A DNA stretch of 64,000 bases from Stemphylium vesicarium. Lineage: Eukaryota; Ascomycota; Dothideomycetes; Pleosporales; Pleosporaceae. Positions 1-12,496 of the stretch are shown in pieces. Every line of letters starts with the position of its first letter. Position 1 is the first letter of the stretch. The stretch is from contig QXCR01000006.1 of NCBI GenBank assembly GCA_004380135.1, forward strand, positions 434,001 through 498,000, in the 5' to 3' direction. The notes below the pieces were generated by a model that saw only the letters and a list, made by a program, of their open reading frames with translations, made no database searches and had not been told where the DNA came from. The position numbers and the translations under genes are program-made.

Positions 1-150
1 CGAATGTCAAGTCGGAACCTAACGCAATGTCCCAGATCCACTAATCACAAACATGCAACATTCAGAATCATACATCATAAAGCTAATAGCAGAGACTAGA
101 GAACGAACGGATGCTCTTGCCCACACTCGTATTCATCGCGTAGTCCGTGT

Positions 151-2888
151 CTAGTAATGTTCCCACATATGATCCCTACCCGGCCTCAACCTGCCCTCGG
201 TCCAATCCTTCCCGTATACATAAGCACTACTAATCTCCTCTTCGTCAATGCCCAAATGGTCGTCTCCGTCTCGTCCCTGAAACCAACCCAACGCATATGT
301 CTTCCCGCTCTTTTCCAGGTGTCGCGTCATTTGACTCGAGGTGAACTTCTCAGTAGCGATAAAACTAACAAGCATCTTTGACTGGTGGATGAATGCGAGG
401 ACGCTAGCCATGGTGCCGATCTGGCGCGGCATGAACTTGTGGCTACGCTTCTTGTAGGTGAGGAGAGCGATGCCGATAAGGTAGAGGAGGATAAGCATGG
501 TGAGCGCGAAGCTAGACCAGAAACTACGAAACGTCTGTTCCGTGTTGTAGCGGTCATTGGGATCGCTATCGCTGCCGTCGTGGTCGTCGTCCCAGTCTTG
601 CCCTCCAAGTCCAGGGATAAACTTTTTGCCATCGACACTGATTGAGGATACGCATACCGTCAAGATCTCCGCAAGGACGGAACCGAAAGCGACGAGCATG
701 ACGAGGTAGTGGCCGTTAATAAAGGCCTTGAAAGGCAGCCATAGCGGATTCGTGCCAGAGTAGTCCAAAGTAAGGGTCTTGGCTGGGGCGTGTCGGAACG
801 AGAGGATGTAAAAGGGTTGGAGCATACGAACGTCGCTATTCATGGTATTCCAGAGTATGCGGATTATGGTCGCCAGCCCAGTCATTATCCACGGAAGCTT
901 CTCCGTAACCACACTCAAGTCCTCTACGAACGTAAATACGGGTACCGCTATCGTGAACAGGACGAGGAAGACGACAAACGGGACACCGGAACGAAGTCGG
1001 AGCATGAGTGGCCTAGGATCGGAACCGTGTTCATGTATCTTCTCCTTGCTATTTCTGATGTACTCACCCTGCCAGAGCGAGCTCTTATGCAAAATGTACC
1101 TTCTGGTGCGAAGCCTTTTGTGAATCTGGTCCAATGGTGCGCGATCCAGTCCTTTGAAGTCAGCCAGAATGTGACTTTTGGTGGCCATGGCTGCGATACC
1201 GGCGATACCCTTGGGGTCTGATTGCAATCCGCTCTTGCGCCGCATAGCATACATCAATGCGCCACCACAGCAAGCAACTATCAATAGACATGCCGACACA
1301 GCTCTGGACCATACCGGCTCAACTCTGATAGACTTCAACCCTTCAGTCTTGCGGTCCTCCTTCGATGGGTGCATGGACATGGACGCCGACTGCAAGACTG
1401 GTACCAGGCTGCTAGCAATCAGGGTGCCCATTGAGCTGTATATCACGGCGAACTGCCTGTGATGGAAGGCTCGAAGTGGCACCAACCAGCTCATGAATGT
1501 CAAATAATCCATATTCAAAGATTCTCCTGCAGTCGCTCCGGTCTTCTTGGATAGCTGATAGAACGGTTCTAGGCGTTTTACCTCGAAATCCGACATTTGC
1601 CAGAGCACGCCGTAGAAGACAAGAATCATGATAGGGGAATATTGCCAGGCAAAATAGATGGTGATGCTCATATCGCCCACTTTGGTGAACCGTGCCAGGC
1701 CACCACTCTTGGGGTCCTTCTTGACTGCGTTCAAAGAAACTTGGCAGAGGTATTCTTGCACGCCAGCAAGTGAAATTGCAATGACAATGAGTGCAAGTAT
1801 CCACCATTGACTCATGGTAACGGGACGCCAGCTCGGCATCTGTGGATCTGCAAAAGTATTAGATCAAAGACTTCAAGAGTCGTGTCTGCTGTCTCACCTT
1901 CCGGAAAAAAGTAGCTTGTCTGTGCTTCTTTTCGGACAAGACTGCTCATCGATTCGAAGTCGCGCGCAACCCCTTCGAAATCGCTGATGTCGACAGGCAC
2001 GTCTGCTGCGACTGCGATAACTTGACCAGTCTTTTCAGCTTTGACTTGAGCTTTCTTGGCTTGATCGTCTGCTACATCTGTTGCCGATAGAATACGCCTA
2101 TGACCCGGAAAATACCCTGGCGTTGGCCCCGAGGGTGTGTGCGTAAACGGCTTCTGTAGCACTGATGTCATGCCTGCGCCTAGTTGTGCCTCAAGCGTCT
2201 CGAAGTCCGCAGCATGACTAGCCTCATTCAACTCCCGAGCTCTGAAGGCCGCTTCAGTTTGCATAGATTGGGCCTCAATTCTCTTCATCGGTAGGCCTCC
2301 GAGAGAAGTCAGGTCATACCCGACCGCTTCATACCCTTCTGCCACGTCCATGAGACTGCGTCCCAAAGGTGCTGTCTCCTCATCATCTAGCCGGTTGTAA
2401 CTACCACCTCTGAAAGAGCCTTTGTTGAGCGAGGCAAGACGATTCAGCACCCTCCGAGTTCTGCTATTGCTCTTGTCCAGCGATGGTGAAGCGCGATCCT
2501 GGAAAAAGACGCTCGCTACAGGATTGTACGACGTTTCTTCGCCGAATGCATGGGGTCTCGGCGCAGGAGGTGCTGGTGCAGGAGGTATGCGATACGGATG
2601 CTCGGCAGCAGATATTAGGGGCGAAGGAAACGATTGTCGTCTTGTAGCAGAGGCATTGCTAGGGGACCGAGGTGAGGCGACCGATGAAGGACGGGACGGA
2701 AACAATTGTGATAGCCTATCTGAAGCGCGAGATGTGTTCTTGCGTGCGAGCGGTGGTCGAGCATGAGATGGCGGGGTGCCTCCTGTTGTTGGAGAGCCAA
2801 TACGCAAAGCACTAGGGACCGCGTGCTCTGATTGTCTTCTACTGGTGACAGGAGAACCAATCTGGAGGGGAATTGGCACACCTGTCAT
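151..2888 (-). CDS. DUF3433-type polytopic membrane protein (2 exons)
   Basis: Spliced from exon 2888..1898 and exon 1847..151; the donor GTGAGA at 1897 and acceptor TTTTGCAG join in phase and give about 895 residues. The first ~330 residues are a cytosolic-looking Ser/Pro-rich low-complexity tail. The rest holds two copies of the same unit, each with a hydrophobic helix pair followed by a conserved stretch (LEPFYQL ... LNMDYLTF ... PLRAFHHRQFAV in copy one; LQPFYILS ... LTLDYSGTNPLWLPFKAFINGHYLV in copy two). This doubled arrangement is the mark of the fungal DUF3433 family. About eight to ten membrane segments are visible. The molecular role of the family is not known to me. Start is the first ATG of the long exon. 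Confidence 0.85.
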
Positions 2889-3997
2889 GGTAGAAGTCTA
2901 CGTCTTGGGTAGCGTAAGCGTCGCCTAACGTTGTGAATCATGAATTGGGTGTTTAACGGCCGTGGTTCGTAGCGAGCGTGAGTTCAACACGAACAAGGAC
3001 AGAGAGAAGACATACAACCATGAGCGGGAACGAAGGGGCCAATAAGTCGCACAAGATGTCACGCACGTGGCTGAAGATGCCTTGTAGCCTGTGCGTCACA
3101 TCTGTCAGCCTGGTCCCATCACACCAAAGCGCGCTTCCAGATGTCTCGCTAAGCCTCTCGAGTACCTTCGTCCTTTCTCTGGTGATTTGCGACGCGATGG
3201 GTATTTGAACCAACTTGTGGTTTTGCCGTTCCTACCAACAGCTTCAGTGGTGCGGATATTGAACGAATGGGTTTACCCTGACGTAAGATGGCTTCCAACA
3301 CATGCGCAAGTTGGCAGTGCTCGGAATCGAGATGACAGACACAGGAAAGGACAAAGAATTGAAGTATCGCAGTTCATAGTAAGAAGCCCATAATCTACCG
3401 GTCCAGAATCGCGAGGAGGCGCTGCTAAAAATACGGCGCTGCAGCCGCAGGGCTTTCGACTTTCGCTTGCCATTGCCGTTCACGGCATGCCGGTGGCGGG
3501 ATTAGTTGGGGGCCAAAACCATCGTCAATGCCTTGGATGACGAATACGCGAGTGCGCTACAGATCGAGATGGCTGCAAGGCCATAGCAATGACGGTGATG
3601 ATTGTGACGATTTTGTTGTTGTAGGAGAGGAGACGACGGGGACACAATGATGTCGTGAGGTCTGCGCAAGTGGCCCTGTCCCCACCACTAGCGATTAACG
3701 TCGGGACACTAGAATGCTGACATGCGTGCCCAGGTGGTTGCCCACGAACGCAAGGCTGCATCTTCCCCAGCGCAATTAACCGCTGACTACCGATCCGCTG
3801 ACTGCTGATTCTATGCGATCATTGGTTGTAATTATCGGTTGATTGAATGACGAGCGTCGTCAGTACATGATTCGGCGTTACCGTTGCCGTAAATTTGATG
3901 CTTGGATTCTCTCACAAACGCTTGCATACTGCACAACCCGCGGATGCGCACTTATATCTCTCCACGCTACCGAGATACTCCTAATTTGCTAGACTTG
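2889..3997. other. Intergenic, 5' side of the DUF3433 gene and 3' side of the P450 gene
   Basis: No open frame here has a recognisable domain or splices to a neighbour; all frames are short and interrupted. It should contain the promoter of the minus-strand DUF3433 gene (nearest 2889) and the P450 3' UTR (nearest 3997). I see no strong TATA box. Confidence 0.5.
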
Positions 3998-5732
3998 CTA
4001 CCTCTTCCTCATTTGGAGCATCGGGCCCTTCCGGTTAGCCACAAACATGTCGTAGATCTGATATTGGTCTTCCACCTGCCGCCCGGGCTGCGCTTTCCGG
4101 TCTCCACCACCGAGGTTGTCGTTCGCAACACCCTGCACCTCGTACATCCAGAGCGTCTTCGCAATAGCAAGTCGCATCTCAAGCCAGGCGAGGTTCTTTC
4201 CGACGCAGCCACGGGTTCCGAATGAGAAGGCACAGAAGCCGCTCTCGGCTAAGGCCACGCTCTCTGCAGAAGAGCCTTCTTTTCCAGACTCATCTACAAT
4301 CCAGCGCTCAGGTCGGAACTTGAACGGCTCGGGGTAGACGTTCGAGTTGTAACTGAGACAATACAGTCCAGTACTCACATGGAGACCAGGGGGAAAGTAG
4401 TGGTTGTCGACACTAGTGCCACCCGAAAGCACCTCTCGGCTCGGCTCGGCAGCAACGGGTGGGGTCATACGCATGGCTTCTTGGAGGAATGCGGTTAGAT
4501 ACTTGCAGGACACAAGCTTACTGCCAGACTTGATCTCGTTGTAGCTTGTGAAGGTCGAGCGGACTTCCTGGGCAATCTTGGCTTGGATACCCGGTTGCTT
4601 TGCAAGGTAGAAGAAAGCAGCGGACATGACAACAGAGGTTGTATCTGAGCCGGCGATAGTCAATAGTTCACACTCCGCATACAGCTCATTAAGGTCGTAA
4701 CCACGCTCGCCTGTCTCTGGGTCAACAGCCTTGAAGAGCCAATGAAAGAAATCCTTTCGGACCTCACCGTCAGGCTTCGGGTTTTTCTCCAATTCCTGTT
4801 CGTCCTTTGAACGGTTCTCAAGACATTGGGTCACAAATTCCTGCCACTTCACAACCGCTGGCGGCGAGGCAACCGTTAAAAGCCAGTCAAGACCTCGTGG
4901 CTTCAGCCATACCCAGACATCAGCGAGGGGGCCAAACGCGATCTTGAAGAAATTAGTATATATCTAGGTTCTTCATGAGACCGCAGAACTTACTGGGTGT
5001 AGGAGTTCTAGAAATGTGGCCATAACTTCGGGAATGTGGCGCAGATCGCTCCCAGGTTCTTTCATGTCGAAATTCTTGCCAAAGCACAAGTCACCAAGGA
5101 TGTCAAACACAAGCCAGTTCATCCAATCACACATGTTAATGGGCTTCGTCCATTCGCCATCTTTCGAGGCTTGTTGGCCAATGAGTTCCAGCCACCGGTC
5201 CATGTTTGAGTGCAGAAAAACTTCGGCATCACGCAGGGCGGCCTCAGAGAAAGCGTAGTTCAACACACGGCGCTTGCGAGCATGATCACTGATCGTTGTG
5301 CTGCTCCATGTGTTGATGGAGTGAACATTGCGTGGCCATACCCGATAGTAGTCGCCCTTCTTGACGTTTCCTTTCGGTCCGAAGATCTTCTTGAACGCAG
5401 AAGGAGTGTTAAGAACAACACTATCAGGACGGAACCGGAACTCAGGACCTGATATCTGTCAGCAAGAGGCATTCTCTCCGCGGGTAGGAGTTTGACGTAC
5501 CATATTTCTCTTGCAGGCTATGGAGCCAGATGTGTCTATCGCCCGTACGAGTATGCCACCATGATGGAAACACTGTCAAGCGAGCCCAGAACGGTCCAGG
5601 GAACGAAGCCAGTGGGTGGAAGAATAGCAGATAAAAGCCCGTGATCAAGGCATATGCTAATGCAGACGAGAAGCACAACGCGAGGAGACTCGGGTACGTT
5701 CCTCCGCTCACTGTGTCTTGATTAACCATCAT
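3998..5732 (-). CDS. Cytochrome P450 monooxygenase (3 exons)
   Basis: Exons 5732..5501, 5448..4994 and 4942..3998 splice in phase (donors GTACGT, GTAAGT; the second intron has a TACTAAT branch site) into about 543 residues. It begins with an N-terminal membrane anchor (about residues 14-36) and the proline hinge HPLASFPGPFW. The I-helix motif AGSDTTS, the K-helix EAMR (ExxR), PERW, and the heme loop FSFGTRGCVG with Cys475 as thiolate ligand are all present, so the enzyme should be active at the ER with an NADPH-P450 reductase. Overall style resembles the fungal group often labelled benzoate 4-monooxygenase / isotrichodermin hydroxylase-like, but the substrate cannot be read from sequence. It has no biosynthetic-cluster partners nearby. 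Confidence 0.93.
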
Positions 5733-7721
5733 GCAGCCGTCGCTCGACTGGTACAGAAGAACAAAGTTTAGGTATCCGAACGCGAAACCAAGAGCGTGGG
5801 GATTCTTTTACACATCTCATGCTCCGGCATATCGACTGCGGACTTATCTTACTCTTCTGTAGCTAGTCTCCGTCACACCATCAGGGCCTATATGATTAGC
5901 CTAGAGGGCATTGGTTTTTCACTAAGGCTCGGGGCGTCTGTCAAAGGAGACTCAAAAATGTGGAGCTTTGCTTCTCGGCTGGGCTAGACAGTGGGCCCAC
6001 GAGCCGCTCCCGACAGCGGTTCCCGCACCAGTTATCCTCGTTTACCACAACACGCTTACAAACAAACATCTTCTTGATGTGCAGTAAGATCACAATCTAC
6101 CGCCGTCATCGAGATTTTGTTATTCCGGTAAGCACGCATGCCGAGATCTGGAGACATTCTGTGTTGATGAATCCTGCCGCTCGACCGTGGTGGTGGGTCA
6201 CTCGCTATACCCCATGGGAATCGACTGCATTTTCCCTGGTCGTTTTCGAAACAAGACAGGCAACATTACCTCAATGTGGAACTTTCGATAGGGTCTCTCG
6301 AGGTTCTCGCTTCAGGCGTGCAGTGCTAAAAAGACTAAGCCGGCGGCGCGTATGGCTTGAAATCCCACCGGCTTTGCAATGCGCACGCCATCTTTTTTCC
6401 GCTTCCGCGACCCTGGTCATGGCGTCTACGTAGCGCTTGATTGGCACTACGGACGCATCCTCCGAAAACGTCTGGCTCGTCCGCCACTCACTACGACTGC
6501 ACACGTGGGACTACACTTGCTTTTCTAGCAAACACAATGTGATTTTCACATTCAGCTCGTCGTCGCCGACTGAAGCAAAGAAAAGAAAATCAAACAGATG
6601 CTGCGATGTGCCACTTGTAGATGTGTTGGAGGAGAGTCGCGCACTTATCAACAATTGGCTGGTTTTCAACTGCCGTAGCTGGTTCTGACTCGAGACCCGG
6701 TGACGAAGATCAGGAGACTCGAACGAATGGCCAAGGCATTCCTTCCGGACAGAAGAGGCAACTGATCTCCTGGGCCGTACCTTATGTGGCAAAGAGCTTC
6801 GGAAAATAGCTGACGACGGTCGCTCCGCGACGTTTGAGCCACTAGGAGCAGGTTTCAGTGAGTAAGCACGTGCTATGACTGCTAGAAAGCGGTCGCAGAC
6901 CGAACCCGCTCGTGTCGCTCTTTTCCTCGACTTGGCCAAGCAAGTACGGAGATGCAGGTCCGCCTCACTTGATGCATGGGCAATGGGGCATCTACCCCAT
7001 CTATGCCCAATTCACAGAAATGCAAATTCATCCTTGCGCGGCGCTCAGATGAGTAGACTTTTCTTTTCGATCGGAATGCACGATTTTTGCTTATACTAAA
7101 GCCACACCCACCTGCAAATAGAGTGTTACATGCACAACAGGTGTGGAGAAAGCGCTCATTTCGCTCCCGCAATAGCGCGCATCTACATTGAGACTATAGC
7201 CCCGAGTGACGCCCGGCGTATCCGGCAAACATAAGCTACATCCACTCGCATGTGACAGGTAGAGCTCTTTCTTTGTAAGAGCCTCAGCCTGACAAGGACC
7301 CCAGGCCAAGACCCACTTCCCAGCGCCTCCCCGTGTGTCAAAGGCCTCGTTTCCAAATTTTATAGTTTGCTCAACAGCACCGGGCATGGTACAGACCCCT
7401 CGCATCAGTGCTGGCCACTGCCGTTTCCTGCGCTCAAATTGGTCGATCTTGGGCTTCAGAAGCAAAGAAATGTCATAGTGGATGGCCTAGGGGTTTCTGC
7501 CGCCGGGAATGGCTGTAGCGGCACGAGGCAATGGATATCTGGGGTGTATGTTTAGGTCCGCTTGGGCTTTTCCCTGGTATAACATCGTGAACTACGCATC
7601 GTTGTCGCGGATCGGAGGGAGGGTTCATACTTGTTATTCATCCCCGTCGTTCGATTTGTTACCTCTCTTTGATAACTAACCCCGGCTTCATACCACGTCC
7701 ATTGGGGTAGCATCGTGAGAT
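5733..7721. other. Gene-poor intergenic region, 2 kb
   Basis: Flanked by the 5' ends of the P450 (minus) and the rhodopsin-domain gene (plus), so it should carry both promoters. Several open frames of 60-157 codons occur on both strands (for example 6511..6939 minus, 7091..7465 minus) but they show no domain, no conserved-looking composition and mostly lack a plausible ATG context. I see no repeat, transposon or RNA gene. Confidence 0.5.
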
Positions 7722-9183
7722 ATGGCGCCCATTATCAATCCACAGGAAAGCACGTAAGTCACTGAAAGGCCTAGACGGCTCACCCCCTACTCAAATTCTG
7801 TCCTTGCGATGAAGCCATCGTGTTGTATATGTCTTCCCTGGCGATACCTGAACCAGAAAACACTACTACAGGAGTCTTGCGACTGACTGCAACACAGTGA
7901 GGCATACCGCCACCGTCTCGATGGAGTCGCAGTGTCGACATATATCCTCATCATGGTGGTAGTCCCCTTGAAGATCTGGTGTCGATTCCGCCATAGGGGT
8001 TGGCGTAATGTGCAATGGGACGACTACATGTCGATAGTTGCGTTAGCACTTGCCAACGGCTTCTTCTACGTGTGCATCATTGGTACGTTCTTGTCTCTTC
8101 GTCGTCTTGGGTACAGCAGAGAGTGAACAACAACTAATCGTGTTATCCGATAGGGATGCGGGAATCACTAGGCCTTCACATCACCGAAATCACCGACCCA
8201 CTCCAGATCATAAGGTTCCTGAAGAACATCTATGTGGGCCAAATACTCTACACATTGAGTATCACGGCCATCAAGCTCTCGGTGCTCGCCTTCTACTGGC
8301 GCTTGTTCGAAATCAAGGCCCGTCTTACTATCTATGTTGTCACTGGCGCATCGATCGCCTGGTGCACCGCAATCGTAAGTTCGCTTTTCCGCAAGGCAGA
8401 AGAGGTCTACGGCTGTCCGACTCCATGAATCCGCAAACTAACTGCGTTCGTGCGATGTAGATGCTTTGTGTCATCTTCAACTGCATTCCTGTCCAAGCCG
8501 CCTGGGATATCACTATCAAAGACCCGACATGCATTCCAACCAAGTCCATCTACCTCGGTGGTTCCGTTCCTAACGTCATCCTCGACCTCATCATCGTCAT
8601 GATGCCCCTGCCACACGTATGGCGCTTGCATGCTCCACTCGCCCAGCGCATAGTGCTCGCGGGCATGTTCGCCCTCGGCACCTTCATCGCAGTCGTGTCC
8701 CTCGTACGCCTCATCATCTTCCTGCAGATACCGTTCGCGCTGCAGGGTGACGTATCATACAACTTCCGTGAGATCATTGTTTGGTCAATTGTCGAGATCA
8801 ACATCGGGTTGACGTGTGCCTGTCTGCCGAGCCTGAAGCCCGCATTCCAGATGGTGGGATTGAACAGACTCTTCTCCTTCTCTTCCTCTCGACCTTCAGA
8901 TATTGAGGGGCCGTCACATCAGTATGCATCTGGGGGCTCGTCCAACTCTCGACCTCGCAAGAAGGGCGCTACTGGCGGCTTGTTCTCTACGCTGGCAGGC
9001 ATGAGTAGGCTTGACGACGAAGAGGAAGAGACAAAGTTCGCGAAAGACGACATGAGTAAAAATAACGTTGAAATTGAGCTGGGGCGCGTGAGCGACGACA
9101 GTGCGCAGAGAACCACCACTGGCGGTATCAATGTGCAAAAGAACTGGAGTGTTTTGGTGGACGAGAGGAGACCTGGACGGTAA
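7722..9183 (+). CDS. Fungal rhodopsin-domain (Pth11-like) integral membrane protein (4 exons)
   Basis: Exons 7722..7753, 7898..8082, 8154..8374 and 8461..9183 splice in phase into about 386 residues. Seven hydrophobic helices are visible, with the conserved features of the fungal rhodopsin-like family: RRGW-like basic loop then QWDDY after helix 1, GLH in the first extracellular loop, helix 3 with YTLSITAIKLSVLAFYWRLF, a QAAWD motif before the CIP segment, and LPSLKPAF at the end of helix 7. A CFEM domain, present in some Pth11 relatives, is absent. The C-terminal ~110 residues are a polar tail. Likely a plasma-membrane receptor-like protein; the ligand is unknown. The 32-nt first exon is inferred from the GTAAGT donor and agreement of phase. 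Confidence 0.88.
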
Positions 9184-9819
9184 CGAAAGGGAACAACCGA
9201 GAAGGTTTTCGCGACCGCCTTTAACCGCTTTCGCACCTCAACACAATGGAAGAGGCCTGTATCAGAGTCGAGCTCTATGTATTTTTACACACTTGATTTT
9301 TTCAAAGCGATGGCGGCATTTTCCGATCGCTCTTCAGTCACCCCAAGGGGTGCGGCTTTATAGTGTCACAAGTTCTTTCTGTTGCATCGCGTCGAAAAGG
9401 CCTGTTTGAGGCTTGGGTAGATCAAAGTTGGACTTGGAAATTGTACGAAGGAATGATTGTATGCTTGTAACGATAGCCGACGTTCAACAGTTCTCATAGG
9501 AAAGATATAATTCAGCTGCAGAAACATCTATAATAAGATTCTGACCCGAGAGTGAGCGGTGAACCAGTGAGTTGTGGCCAGTCACTGCCCGTTTCCCTCG
9601 TGGAGAGAAGACAGCGAAAACGTCTGGATGAACAGTTAAGTTGTCATCGCAATGTTTCGCTGTCAGAAAGTTGCCCCTGCCTGATTTCAGAGACTGTGCC
9701 ACATCAGGGTCTACCACTTGCGGCAAGGTCGCCACTAGCGCCCGCCGACTGGCACTTTGCCACCTTCACTTGTACAACAATCCGTCATCGCAACCAACTA
9801 TTGACAAACGTGCGCTAAC
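9184..9819. other. Intergenic, 3' of the rhodopsin-domain gene and promoter of the next gene
   Basis: Contains only short frames on both strands. Nothing recognisable. Confidence 0.5.
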
Positions 9820-11544
9820 ATGCAATCTTCCAGTATCCCTCACGGCGAGTTACGGGTACAGCCGTCGAGAGCTCGGAAAAGTGTTCACACCTACAACTTG
9901 AAGGTCCTCTCGGGTAGCATCGCCCGCACCCGCACCCGCAAGCCTTATTGCAAAACCAGCATTTCGAATACTCATAACGCCCCTGCGCGCACGGTAGAGA
10001 CTGGGCCTCAAGATATCCCAGGGGCTGCTTACCAAGGCAGTCTTGAGCAAGATGGCAGCAGTCAGTCTAGCGGGCTGACCTCGCCGATGATGTCACCCAA
10101 ATTGCGTGCACTAGAGACATCTCTGGGCAGCGAAGAAGCTACCACAGGCGAGGAGAGCCACTCTGCCGATTCTCGAAAGTCCATGAGCTTCTACGACTGT
10201 TTCAACTCACAGACTAATCCCAGAGGCCACTTGTACTCAGCCAACCGGCTCTTCACGAGAGGCATTTGGATCGGCTACCTTGCTCCGGACAGGCAGGGTG
10301 AATCATTTCGCGGGCTACCATCTTTTCAGGAACTCAAATTCAATTGCGCCAAGTTCAGTCCACCACACCCTCCGGCCATACAAGGCTCAGCTGGGCAGAC
10401 CCGTCAGGCTGTCTGTCGGGGATGCGCTGCGAGTAATTCGGCTGTGATACCATTGGGTGAGATCCAATTCTACCGCAAGTCCGTAAGTCACATCCAAGAT
10501 TCTACCAATATCTCCGAAGATGCATCTTGACAATCGTCTTCGCGCTACAATCTGTTCTAGGATGCTGACGACATGCAGAAACTAGTAATTATGCCACTTG
10601 ATGGCGACGATGAGGCTGGCGTCTTTGCCATCATGATACCACAGAAGAGCGACAGGAGCCTGAAGGGTCTACAATGTTATCGTCTCTATGAGATTATCAA
10701 TGGTGGTAGAGGAGAAACATTTGTTAACGACTACATGGTGCTCACCCTTCGCAATCCTCACAGCGATGCTGGAATATTGGCCACAGCCCTCGAGGTACTG
10801 CAACCACACGAATGTGCTAAAGCCAACACGAAGATGAGGAAGCGGCCAATTTCGGAACCACTCAATACCTATGACCTTGCTACTGTTTCTGGAACTATCA
10901 TTGTGGACGCCTCACCGCCAATATCGCGGATGTTGCAAAAAGTAGACACCGAAGAGGATAAAGGCCGAGAAGATCAATTGCCCTCACGGAAGCGAGCTAA
11001 GAGTAGCACAACAAGTATGTGCAGGCGGGATGAAGACATCCTTCCGGGTGACAATGGCCCCATACAGTCGGAGGCCGGACGCGTTCGTCAGCAGGATTCA
11101 GTACCTACCGCTCTCTCCAGACCAAGCCCGCAATCAACACGACCTATATTTCCTATTGAGAGTATACCCCTGGACCTCACCGACGAACAAGCTAAGCGCA
11201 TCTATCTTTTCTGGCCTATCAAAGACCAGGATGTTGAATACGAGTTCGTTCACACCTTGAAGGAGTGTAAAACCTTCACGGGTCTGCTTAGCATGTTGGA
11301 GGAAGAGACAGAGGCTATACCGTCCATTGCTGATATCCTTGTAAAGACAAGGACATGGCGGTTGAGTTACAGTATCGGCGATGGTACGAACAAGGCAATC
11401 ATTGCTCGGAAAGGAACGGAAGCTGCATTCGACCGACTACAGACTACACTTGCACAGGCTTCTATCTGGAAAACCCATTCGCAGGGGCGAGTTTATGTCG
11501 AACTCAAATCTCTAAGTCGACCTGATTCGGCATGTGTTGCCTAG
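9820..11544 (+). CDS. Unrecognised protein, probably nuclear (2 exons)
   Basis: Exon 9820..10482 (221 codons) and exon 10561..11544 join in phase across a canonical intron (CC|GTAAGT ... TGTTCTAG|GATG), giving about 548 residues. I do not recognise the family. The N-terminal third is polar and low-complexity. A folded-looking block (about residues 130-315) includes TRQAVCRGCAAS and a stretch rich in aliphatic residues. A basic cluster SRKRAKS is a likely nuclear localisation signal. The last ~115 residues form another compact block (DEQAKRIYLFWPI ... TRTWRLSYSI). Separate blocks around a disordered linker suggest a regulatory protein, but this is inference only. Confidence 0.72.
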
Positions 11545-12496
11545 AATGTGCGTAGCCGCGGCATGCAGGCCACATTTTTGGAACCTGAACTTTTTCATGG
11601 CGTTTGGGCGTTAGATCCCATATACCCCTTGTCTGTCAGTTTTTTGATCTTTTCAAGCTCTTCGGATTTTGGCCGTAATGGTCGTGGTGGTCGCAAGTGA
11701 TGTACTGCAGGAGAGGATACCGTTTTGTTATAGACACGGGCCAGTTTTGCCCCGCGTACATGCAAGTTCAAACTCTTTCGTACTACTGACCTTGGTCCCT
11801 GCGTGAAGAACTTCGAAAGCCCTTTAGGGTTCTAGAGGAGCTCTATTACCGATACACTATTTCCGGTACCACATGCGCAGCCGACAAGACGTCCGGAGCC
11901 GGATTTGACGGGCTAATGTGTCCAGCAGAGAGTCGCAACACCCCCGGATTCCGACCATCGAACCCCACCATCATTAGACGCCCCTGCTAGCAGCATTGTA
12001 AGACCTGTACGTGTCCTGGTAGTCAAACAGCAATTTGCACGATGTTGTGTAAGTCTCTGGAAGATCGCCGTGCTTACGCGTTGCCCTAGCCAATCGGTAA
12101 GAATTGCCCACTTTTTCCGCCTACCATTTCGAGCCTGGCGCAGCTAACCCTGTAAACGAACCTTCCGTACGCAACGCTACCGTTTCTTCATCAGTACTTT
12201 TGCCATCTATCGCGTCTCCTTATCATCTTCATTTTGTCGCTCGTTTGCCTGCGTGCTCTAGTTCTGATCACACATGCCCTGACAGCGTGTTCCTAGTATC
12301 CACAGTTTGTCGTTACCATCCTGAGCGCATCTGCATGTAATCATACCGAACAAAATCAGCACTACACATCGCGCTTCCTTGCATGGTCGCAACCCCGCAA
12401 CATTCAGCATCCGAGCAACCGAACTGAGCAACAGCAGCAACTTAGTCCTGAGATTTCTGGCAACCTTTTACATTACATGCACCCAACACGACCATC
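11545..12496. other. Intergenic upstream of paralogue A
   Basis: About 950 bases with no supported gene. It should include the long promoter and 5' UTR of the gene starting at 12497; pyrimidine-rich tracts lie close to that ATG. Short frames at 12104..12340 and 12379..12579 look like chance. Confidence 0.5.

Noticed and set aside
3998..5732. P450 as part of a secondary-metabolite cluster with the aldolase, NmrA-like protein or Baeyer-Villiger enzyme
   Set aside because: They are 30-50 kb apart with housekeeping genes between, and no PKS, NRPS, terpene synthase, transporter or pathway regulator is present.
6511..6939. 142-codon minus-strand open frame
   Set aside because: Composition is Ser/Arg/Leu-rich noise, no domain, no splice partners, in a gene-poor gap.
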